DNA of 10,265 bases from Planctomycetaceae bacterium (GTDB taxonomy: Bacteria > Planctomycetota > Planctomycetia > Planctomycetales > Planctomycetaceae), in contig JAGQQT010000110.1 in the NCBI GenBank assembly GCA_020426065.1, positions 1 to 10,265 of the forward strand. Reading direction: 5' to 3'. Positions 1-6,401 of this stretch are shown piece after piece. The translations under genes were made by a program, and so were the position numbers. The notes under the pieces were generated by a model. That model saw only the letters and a program-made list of their open reading frames with translations, did no database searches and was not told where the DNA came from. Within the stretch, counting starts at the first letter, position 1. Each line of letters begins with the position of its first letter.

Positions 1-2619
1 GTTTATCCGGTTTCGGATATGACCCGGCCAATCAATTTGCCGCTACCGGTCATCTTTGAAGCATTCGACCCGGATTTTCGTCTCTCGGGAGTTTCGGTCA
101 TCGTCGAAAAGCAGGGGCAGATGCTCTTCAGCGAGCTCGTTGATGCCCAGGGACAGAAATCTCTGCAACATACTCAGCCGATTGATTTCGAGCGTCTGCC
201 GGTGGTTCCCGGTGAATCGATTTCAGTTTTTGTGGAAGTGCGGGACAACCGGGAACCTCGTCCTAATCGACGGCAGTCTCCGAAAGTTCGCATTACTCTG
301 GCCGAACCACAAACCCCTCAAAAGCTGGCTGAAGAGCAGATCAAAGAAGAGCAGGAAATCGAAAAGCAGCAGCAGGCTCCCGAGCAGCAGATGCAGCAGG
401 AAGAGCCTGGTCAACAGGAGCAACTCGAACAGCAGCCGATGCCTGAAGCTGAACCCAATGCAGACAAACCTGCCGCTGAAGAAGAGCCTGCTCAGGAAGC
501 CCAGGATCCACAGAAGGTCATGGAACCTTCTGAGAATGGAACCCCGGCAGAGCAGGGGGAACAGGATAACTCTGCCAGAAAGCAAAAGCAGGATGGCGAT
601 AACTCTGAAAATAATGCAGACACTCCTCAGGAGCCTGGCGACAAAGAACAGGGGAAACCGCAGTTCAGTCCCGAAGGGGAAGATGACGACCTGGTTCTGG
701 AAAAACTGATCAAAAAGCTGCAGGAACAGAACGAGCAACAAAAGCCGGAATCAGAAAAGGGAAAACAGCAGGATCAGGGGGAAGAAGGGAAGCAACAACC
801 TTCTGCTGATGGTCAGATGCCTCCAAAAAATCCGGAAAGCGATCCGGACAATGCCCCCACTCCGCAGCCGAAAGATGGAGCTGACCCTGGCAAGATGCCC
901 GATCCCGGGACTCAGCCCGACTCCCCCATGAAGGAGAATCCGGAGGGGAGTGGCAAATCGGAAGATATGCCGGAGTCCAAACAACCTGCTCAGAATCCGG
1001 GTGACAAGTCGGATATGCCTGGCGAAAAGAATTCGAACTCAACGGAGAATAAGACCAATCCTCCGGGAGAGAATCCTGCACCGGCTGACAATGAGTCCAT
1101 GAAAAAATCGGAAGGGGAACCGGGCAAAGCGGCTGACAAGATGCCGAATAAGACCGAACCGGGAACAGAACCGGGTGACGGAAATGAACCTGGCGAAACG
1201 AAACCGGGCGAGACTTCCGGGGAAACAATGCCCAAACAGCCTGGCAAAGAGGGGACCAATAAAGATTCCACCAAAGAGCCCGGCGATCAACCCCGGATGG
1301 AAGATTCGAAAACCGACCAACCTCAATCTAGGGACAACAATCGTCCTGCTGAGGACTCTGAAAAAGGTTCAGAATCGCGCCCCCAGAAGCCCGGAGAAAC
1401 CCCACCCAACAAGGATGGCCAGATGAAACCGGGGTCGGATCCGAACAATCCTACTCAGCCGGGGAATAATCAGGATCAACCACAACCGAATTCTCCCAAT
1501 TCGAAACCGAATGATTCTCAGAATCCACAGGATTCCCAGAAAGGAAAGCCGAAGCCGGGAGATCCTGCCCAATCCGGGAAGTCTCCGTCTCAACAACAGC
1601 CTCCATCTGACAGTGAGTCGATGAAGCCGGACGCACCGGAATCAGAGAGCCAGCCGAAAGGGACGGAATCTCAACCTGCGTCCGATAAACCTGCCAATAA
1701 ACCGTCAATGGATGAGCAGAAATCCCCGGGGAAAGAACCGGGGAAAAACGCGACATCGCCTGATACTCCCCCCGAAAAAGAGCCTTCTGATCAACCCGAT
1801 GCAGATAAGATGGCACCCGACGGAGAAATGCCTCCGAATCAACAGGGGCCTGAGGGTTCACAGGAACAACAGCCAAATCAGGCTCCCAAAAACAGTCCTC
1901 CCTCACAAAAGCCTGGAGATCAGAAGTCCAAACAACCAGGAGAAGGAAAATCGAATCAGCCTGGTTCTGGAAAAGGTGGCCAGGAAGGTCAGCCCGGCAA
2001 AGGGGAAGGCAAGGGTGAGGCTGGCAAAAAATCAGGAAGCCCCGCCGGTGAAGGAGGGGGTTCTCCGCGCACTGGTCCCGCTGATGGCTCGAAAACGGAT
2101 AAAACCCAGCCCGGGAATGCCCAGGGGGGAAAAGGGATGAATCAGGAACGTGTTGAGCAGGGGGGCGGCACGGATGATGGAAACGGCGATAGTGCCCCAG
2201 CGTCCGATGCTCAATCCCTGGAAGATCGGCGTAAGGCGGCGGAACTGGTTCTGCAGAAGATTGAAGAAGACCTCAAACGGGGGAAAGTGGATCCCGAACT
2301 CCTGGAGGAACTGAACTGGAATGAAGATAACCTCAAACAGTTCCAGCAGCGGTTGGCCGAGTATCTGCAGAAGGATGCAGAGACTCCTGCTGCCCAGGAT
2401 AAGCAGCGTCAGTTTGAGGAAATGCTCAAAACAATGAAAATTGAAGGGGAGCGGAATTCCCGGTTTGGATCAGAAGGGGGAGAGGCTTCGCCTGATGAAT
2501 TTGCTCCAGCGCTTGCGCCTGCACCACCTGAATATCGAGAACTGGAAGAAGCGTTCCGTCGGAGTTTGAACCGCGGATCGGCGAAACCATCTGGGAAAAA
2601 AGGGGCTGCCAAGAAATAA
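1..2619 (+). CDS. DUF4175-like large disordered protein, 5'-truncated by window edge
   Basis: The reading frame is open to base 1 (codons before the first ATG at 19 read VYPVSD), so the gene very probably starts upstream and only its C-terminal part is seen. Counting from the ATG at 19, residues 1-100 look folded, with an AFDPDF motif followed by a VFVEVRDNREPRPN segment, as I recall from planctomycete DUF4175-like proteins. Residues about 103-733 are extremely rich in P, G, E, Q, K, S, D and N and should be disordered. Residues 734-795 return to an ordered helical segment (LEDRRKAAEL, then LLEELNWNEDNLKQF) that resembles the conserved C-terminus of the same family. The protein ends in a Lys-rich tail. 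Family members usually carry membrane helices in the N-terminal part, which is missing here, so membrane location is inference. Function is unknown. The gene lies 135 bp before the outer-membrane barrel gene on the same strand. I am confident the gene is real and moderately confident of the family. Confidence 0.8.
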   Translation, partial: VYPVSDMTRPINLPLPVIFEAFDPDFRLSGVSVIVEKQGQMLFSELVDAQGQKSLQHTQPIDFERLPVVPGESISVFVEVRDNREPRPNRRQSPKVRITLAEPQTPQKLAEEQIKEEQEIEKQQQAPEQQMQQEEPGQQEQLEQQPMPEAEPNADKPAAEEEPAQEAQDPQKVMEPSENGTPAEQGEQDNSARKQKQDGDNSENNADTPQEPGDKEQGKPQFSPEGEDDDLVLEKLIKKLQEQNEQQKPESEKGKQQDQGEEGKQQPSADGQMPPKNPESDPDNAPTPQPKDGADPGKMPDPGTQPDSPMKENPEGSGKSEDMPESKQPAQNPGDKSDMPGEKNSNSTENKTNPPGENPAPADNESMKKSEGEPGKAADKMPNKTEPGTEPGDGNEPGETKPGETSGETMPKQPGKEGTNKDSTKEPGDQPRMEDSKTDQPQSRDNNRPAEDSEKGSESRPQKPGETPPNKDGQMKPGSDPNNPTQPGNNQDQPQPNSPNSKPNDSQNPQDSQKGKPKPGDPAQSGKSPSQQQPPSDSESMKPDAPESESQPKGTESQPASDKPANKPSMDEQKSPGKEPGKNATSPDTPPEKEPSDQPDADKMAPDGEMPPNQQGPEGSQEQQPNQAPKNSPPSQKPGDQKSKQPGEGKSNQPGSGKGGQEGQPGKGEGKGEAGKKSGSPAGEGGGSPRTGPADGSKTDKTQPGNAQGGKGMNQERVEQGGGTDDGNGDSAPASDAQSLEDRRKAAELVLQKIEEDLKRGKVDPELLEELNWNEDNLKQFQQRLAEYLQKDAETPAAQDKQRQFEEMLKTMKIEGERNSRFGSEGGEASPDEFAPALAPAPPEYRELEEAFRRSLNRGSAKPSGKKGAAKK
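325..2217 (+). repeat. Low-complexity coding tract (PGEQKSDN-rich)
   Basis: About 630 consecutive codons of the first gene encode a biased mix with recurring degenerate units such as PGD, KPG, QPG, PESD and EPG. The early part is Gln/Glu-rich, the middle Pro/Gly/Ser/Asn-rich, and the last 100 residues Gly/Lys-rich. There are no cysteines and almost no aromatic residues. No exact tandem DNA repeat is obvious; the units vary in sequence and spacing. This bias explains the long overlapping open frames on the other strand, which are not genes. Confidence 0.85.
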
Positions 2620-2754
2620 AATCGCAGGTTACATGGTCTAACTGTCAGAGAGAACCCATTGTAAAAAAGTGACCTGTGAAATTGTGCTTGACGCTGCAGG
2701 GGAGAAGGAATAACTGTACGTTCCCTTCCCCAATTTCCTGCCGCGGTACTCCCC

Positions 2755-3915
2755 ATGCCTTTGATCTTCCTCATTCCCCTACTGATGGGAATGCTCCTGT
2801 TTCTGACTGAAAATATCGGAATGGCCCAGCAGCCGCTCTCGAGCTTTCATGTTTTGCCCAAAAAACCTGTGGATGAGACGGCAGATGGTCTGCCTGTTTA
2901 CATTGACGTAGGCCAGGTTCAGCATCATCAGCCCGAGATGATCTCACCCGAGTCCGACTGGATAAATCCCGTTGCTGCACGGGGGCTTGCATTTGAAGTC
3001 GATCAGGGTGAGTACCTGCCTTCAGATGAAATCATTCTCCAGACATCAGGGCCGGGAGATGATTTTGCTGTGGTTGGAGATGTGTTTGAGCAGGCGAATG
3101 AAACACAGCATGGTGTTCCAGCCGAGGATTCCTGCGTGCTGGAAACAGAGACTTCCTGGATTATCTGGAAGTCAACCAGCGTGACGGCAACCTGGGTGAG
3201 CGGAAGTGGTGATGACTTTGGGATGACTGATGTGAACATTGGAGGCAGTATTACGTTTCCCAAAGTTCCCTTCATCAACCTGTCACCACGTTACCAGATG
3301 ACATTTCTGGATGGTCCTCAAACAGTTGATGCTCCGGAAACGCTACATCGGGCAAGTCTGGGGATCATGGGGATGTATCCGATCCGCGAGAAAGTGCTGG
3401 GTCAGGTTGTGGTGACACCAGCAATCGCATCCGATTATCGCAATACAGGTTCTGAAAGCCTGAGAATCACGGGTCATGCCATGGCAATTTTTATGCCCTC
3501 ACCTCAACTCCAGTGGGTGCTGGGAGTGGTGTACCTGAATCGGGAAGATGTGGGTTTATTGCCTGCAGTCGGGGTGACCTGGTCTCCCACAGAGGATCGT
3601 CGGATCGAGTTGATGTTTCCCCGCCCGCGTGCATTACAGCGGATTGCCAAAGATGGTGAACGGGAAACCTGGATGTATCTGGCGGCGGAGTTTGGTGGTG
3701 GAAGCTGGGCAGTCGAGCGGGCCAGTGGCGCCGATGACGTGATTACGATCCGCGACTATCGCCTCCTGGCAGGATTGGAATACAAGCTGCCAGAGAATAA
3801 AAGCTGGTTCTGGGAATACGGACTTGTCATGGGGCGGGAAGTGGAATATTCCTCGCAAGTGGGCAACTTCACGCAGGATCCGAGTTTCATCATCCGAGGT
3901 GGGGTCACCTTCTGA
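2755..3915 (+). CDS. DUF6268 family outer-membrane beta-barrel protein
   Basis: A 386-residue secreted protein. Residues 1-24 form a signal peptide: a long Leu/Ile/Met-rich core ending GMA, with likely cleavage before QQ at residue 25. About 90 variable residues follow, then a beta-rich region to the C-terminus with alternating hydrophobic strands. Diagnostic stretches match what I know of planctomycete DUF6268 proteins: LRITGHAMA, LGVVYLNREDVGLLPAVG, the ELMFPRPRA segment, EFGGGSWAVERASGADD, then IRDYRLLAGLEYK and a final strand ending in Phe, as outer-membrane barrels do. It probably sits in the outer membrane; substrate and role are unknown. The ATG at 2755 is the first start in its open frame; no good Shine-Dalgarno precedes it, and ATG 2785 would cut off most of the signal peptide. 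A TTGACG element at 2688-2693 could be a -35 box but lacks a convincing -10. The stop codon forms part of a hairpin shared with the convergent next gene. Confidence 0.87.
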   Translation: MPLIFLIPLLMGMLLFLTENIGMAQQPLSSFHVLPKKPVDETADGLPVYIDVGQVQHHQPEMISPESDWINPVAARGLAFEVDQGEYLPSDEIILQTSGPGDDFAVVGDVFEQANETQHGVPAEDSCVLETETSWIIWKSTSVTATWVSGSGDDFGMTDVNIGGSITFPKVPFINLSPRYQMTFLDGPQTVDAPETLHRASLGIMGMYPIREKVLGQVVVTPAIASDYRNTGSESLRITGHAMAIFMPSPQLQWVLGVVYLNREDVGLLPAVGVTWSPTEDRRIELMFPRPRALQRIAKDGERETWMYLAAEFGGGSWAVERASGADDVITIRDYRLLAGLEYKLPENKSWFWEYGLVMGREVEYSSQVGNFTQDPSFIIRGGVTF

Positions 3916-3936
3916 TCGCCACTTGGGCGGTGATCA
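3913..3936. terminator. Shared hairpin between convergent stop codons
   Basis: Bases 3913-3920 (TGATCGCC) pair with 3929-3936 (GGTGATCA) over 8 positions around an 8-nt loop. The stem begins with the TGA stop of the barrel gene and ends with the complement of the TGA stop of the nucleotidyltransferase. The one G-U pair (3918/3931) is a pair only in + strand RNA; in - strand RNA it is a C-A mismatch. Neither side has a U-tract, so this is at best a weak or Rho-assisted terminator. Confidence 0.3.
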
Positions 3937-5190
3937 GGAGATCAGCTTTCGGACCAGTTCTATGGCCTGGTCCTTTGTAGCGAGTTGTTCATCGAGTTGG
4001 GCTTCAAAAACGCGCTGCAGCAGGTGGGAAAACTCTCGACCGGGCTTCAGTCCCATTTCGATCAGATCGTGACCTTTGAGAAACGGTTCCGGCCAGAGTT
4101 GTTCTGCGGAAGTCTTGCTCAGATAGCTCCTGCAGAATTCATAATCGGCAGGCTGTTGTCCCTGTTCCAATGCTCTGACGCGAACCCATTCCAGCAGGTA
4201 ATCGCTGTGGGTGTGGTGCAGCAAAGTCTTCAACTGATGTTTCGGCAAATCAGCCGCTCCATTCAGCTGGTCTTTAGCTGTGCAGAGCCAGACAATCTGC
4301 TCTGTTTCTGCATTGGACATCCGCAGCTCCCGGCAGCGCTGCTCAACGGTGGTAGAAATATCCTGTTCCTGCATTCCATTGATCAGCACAATAAACATGG
4401 CCAGTTCAAAAGAGTGGATCTGCATCAACTCCAGTTGACGACAGGTGCGATCAATCGGGAGTGAAGTCCCGACAGAATTCAGTTCCATTAGAATCTGATT
4501 GAGCAGGCCGGAAGAGTACAGCATGCGAAAGGCGGCTGCCCGATTCGGATGACGCAGCATCGACCGCAGTTCCATCGTAATCCGTTCGGGGCTGACCTGC
4601 TGTAATTCGTCAGCGTGCTGGACAATTCCTTCCCACGTGGATTGATCGACTGTCAATTCAAATCGCGCCGCAAAACGGATTGCCCGCAGCATCCGCAGCT
4701 TGTCTTCCCGGATTCTCGCAACCGGGTCACCAATGGCTCGCAGGACCCGGTCCTGGAGGTCCTGCAATCCCCCAACATAATCAATCACCTGATTCGTGGC
4801 AGGATCGAAAAACATTCCGTTGATGGTATAGTCTCGTCGCATCGCATCTTCCTGAGCGGTGGCATATGTGACATTATCCGGACGTCGGCCATCCGAATAG
4901 GAGCCATCAGTGCGAAAAGTGGCAACTTCCACCTGGCCATGCTGGACGGTTGGTCCTAGCACCACCACAACTCCAAAACTTTCGCCGACGGCCAGTGTTT
5001 TGCGATGTCCGAAGACCGCACGCACTTCTGCCGGAATCGCGTTAGTGGCCACATCGTAATCTTTGGGTTCCAGCCCCAGTTGCAGATCCCGAACGCATCC
5101 ACCGGCCAGCAGTGCTTCATAGCCTGCCTGGCGCAGTCGAGCGACGACTTCTTCAGCAAAATCTCTCAGCGGCGTGGTCACCAGCATCAT
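3934..5190 (-). CDS. CCA tRNA nucleotidyltransferase / poly(A) polymerase family (class II)
   Basis: A 418-residue class II nucleotidyltransferase. The head domain shows the GGCVRD motif at 30-35, the metal-binding pair D44/D46 in DYDVAT, the third acidic residue in EVATFR (E88), and RRDYTINGM at 118-126. The neck carries the base-selecting EDxxR motif (E162, D163, R166) followed by the conserved LRAIRFAARF helix, then a helical C-terminal body. There is no HD domain. Expected role: adding CCA, or part of it, to tRNA 3' ends in the cytoplasm. Poly(A) polymerases and separate CC- or A-adding enzymes share these motifs, so exact specificity is open and no gene symbol is given. Length is normal. 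The start is uncertain: two ATGs lie at 5190 and 5187, with GGAG directly touching the first. The GTG at 5181 would have GGAG at a better 9-nt spacing and loses only three residues. Confidence 0.93.
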   Translation of the reverse strand: MMLVTTPLRDFAEEVVARLRQAGYEALLAGGCVRDLQLGLEPKDYDVATNAIPAEVRAVFGHRKTLAVGESFGVVVVLGPTVQHGQVEVATFRTDGSYSDGRRPDNVTYATAQEDAMRRDYTINGMFFDPATNQVIDYVGGLQDLQDRVLRAIGDPVARIREDKLRMLRAIRFAARFELTVDQSTWEGIVQHADELQQVSPERITMELRSMLRHPNRAAAFRMLYSSGLLNQILMELNSVGTSLPIDRTCRQLELMQIHSFELAMFIVLINGMQEQDISTTVEQRCRELRMSNAETEQIVWLCTAKDQLNGAADLPKHQLKTLLHHTHSDYLLEWVRVRALEQGQQPADYEFCRSYLSKTSAEQLWPEPFLKGHDLIEMGLKPGREFSHLLQRVFEAQLDEQLATKDQAIELVRKLIS

Positions 5191-5194
5191 CTCC

Positions 5195-5202
5195 AGTATA
5201 AG
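5195..5202. promoter_or_regulatory. Overlapping divergent -10-like boxes
   Basis: On the - strand TATACT (5195-5200) and on the + strand TATAAG (5197-5202) each match the TATAAT consensus at five of six positions, and they overlap by four bases between two divergent genes. The + box has a partial -35 (TGGTCA at 5175-5180) with 16-bp spacing; the - box has no clear -35. Planctomycete promoters are poorly characterised, so this is weak. Confidence 0.2.
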
Positions 5203-5301
5203 ACTTCCATTCTGCCCTTGTATTCAAAAATGGATCGAGAATCTATCATGCTGGGCATGGTTTACATGAAGAGCGACGATTCTAGAACAGTCAGGCAGCA
5301 G

Positions 5302-6378
5302 ATGGATTTTCCTCTTTTTGAAAAGATTGTGACAGCAGGACTGGAAAAACAGCTTCACTTGGGAGTCCAGCTCAGTCTCGCCAATGATGAAAGACAAGTG
5401 GATGTCGCATTTGGGGAAGTCCGTGCGGGAGTGCCGTTGTCGCCGGGGGATTCTCTCAGCTGGTTATCAGCCTGCAAGCCGATTACTGCAGTGGCAATTC
5501 TGCAGCTTGTTGATCAGGGGAAGTTCTCGCTGGACACTCCGCTGAATCTGTTGCTGCCCCAGTTTCGGTATGGACCTGCCGGTGAAGTCACCATCTTTCA
5601 AATTCTGACTCACACATCGCCGCTCGAAGAGTTTTCCACGGGCTGGCCCGCAGCGGATTGGATTCAGGTTCTCGACTCGATTGCTCATCACCCATTGAAA
5701 AACCCCTGGGATGATGAGACAGATGCCGCCTATCTCCCTTCTGTCAGCTGGTTTATTCTGGGAGCGATCCTGGAACAGGCCACTGGTCAGGATTATTCTC
5801 ACGGGGTTCAGAATCAGGTTTTGTTACCGGCAGGAATGACACAAACAACTGCTGCAGGTTCAAAGCGGGAAGTGACTTTGTATGATCGGGTTTCAGGAAA
5901 ACTGGAATCCAGTGCGTATCAGAACCGTCTGAATGCCAGACAGCCTTCACCCGGATCGAGTTTCTGCGGTCCAGCCAGAGATCTCTGCCGATTTTACGAA
6001 CAACTCAGGCTTTCGCAGGCTGGAAAAGCAGGGGGATTGCTGAGTGCGGCACTGATGAAGGAAATGACTCAACGCTGGCGGAAAGATCGGTTTGATCAGA
6101 CTTTACAGCACAAGGTTGATTACGGTCTGGGAGTGATCATCAACTCCAGCCGATACGGGAGCGAAACGGTGCCCTACGGGTACGGCGAGAATGCCTCGGA
6201 GGGAGCGTTTGGTCATGGAGGATCTCAATGCTCAATTGGCTTTACCGACCCAGAGCGGGGACGGAGCATTGTGATCATTGCCAATGGAAGGCCCGGTGAA
6301 GGGCAGCATCAGCGTCGTTTTCGGCAGTTGCTGGCCGCTCTGGATGAGGATCTGCAGAACCTGCCGGAATGGTCCTGA
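5302..6378 (+). CDS. Serine beta-lactamase-fold hydrolase (class C / esterase-like)
   Basis: From ATG 5302 the protein has 358 residues. It has the serine beta-lactamase/DD-peptidase fold signature: S56-A-C-K59 at the start of a helix (catalytic Ser and Lys), Y144 in AAYLPSVSW as the second motif, PGSSFCGPARDLCRFY as in related families, and H305-G-G near the C-terminus. The usual Y-x-N asparagine is absent (Y-L-P-S here). No signal peptide or membrane helix is visible, so a cytoplasmic enzyme is likely. The substrate is unknown: the family includes esterases, peptidases and lactamases, and resistance should not be assumed. The frame is open back to 5005 but would then overlap the divergent gene. 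In-frame ATGs lie at 5230, 5248, 5257, 5266 and 5302; 5302 is chosen because an AGG lies 6 nt upstream and the fold begins just after it. The gene converges on the kinase with a 13-bp gap. Confidence 0.87.
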   Translation: MDFPLFEKIVTAGLEKQLHLGVQLSLANDERQVDVAFGEVRAGVPLSPGDSLSWLSACKPITAVAILQLVDQGKFSLDTPLNLLLPQFRYGPAGEVTIFQILTHTSPLEEFSTGWPAADWIQVLDSIAHHPLKNPWDDETDAAYLPSVSWFILGAILEQATGQDYSHGVQNQVLLPAGMTQTTAAGSKREVTLYDRVSGKLESSAYQNRLNARQPSPGSSFCGPARDLCRFYEQLRLSQAGKAGGLLSAALMKEMTQRWRKDRFDQTLQHKVDYGLGVIINSSRYGSETVPYGYGENASEGAFGHGGSQCSIGFTDPERGRSIVIIANGRPGEGQHQRRFRQLLAALDEDLQNLPEWS

Positions 6379-6381
6379 AAA

Positions 6382-6401
6382 GTCTCTGCCCTTAAGGAGA
6401 C
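6382..6401. terminator. Short hairpin at convergent gene ends
   Basis: GTCTCT (6382-6387) pairs with GGAGAC (6396-6401) around an 8-nt loop that contains the end of the kinase stop codon. One pair is a U-G wobble in the + strand RNA. There is no U-tract on either side. It sits in the 13-bp gap and first codons between the two convergent genes, the same arrangement as at 3913-3936. Weak on its own. Confidence 0.2.

Noticed and set aside
223..2214. Long open frames on both strands overlapping the first gene
   Set aside because: They arise from the codon bias of the low-complexity tract, carry no recognisable domain and lie wholly within a clear coding frame.
2623..2678. Terminator after the first gene (CGCAGGTTAC pairing with GTGACCTGTG)
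   Set aside because: The stem pairs with two G-U wobbles, but the loop is 36 nt and no U-tract follows, so termination is not supported.
2688..2716. Sigma-70 promoter before the barrel gene (TTGACG at 2688-2693)
   Set aside because: The -35 is good but the base run at the right spacing (TAACTG) matches the -10 consensus poorly.
5005..5301. N-terminal extension of the hydrolase back to 5005
   Set aside because: It would overlap the divergent nucleotidyltransferase by 186 bp and adds sequence with no family likeness.
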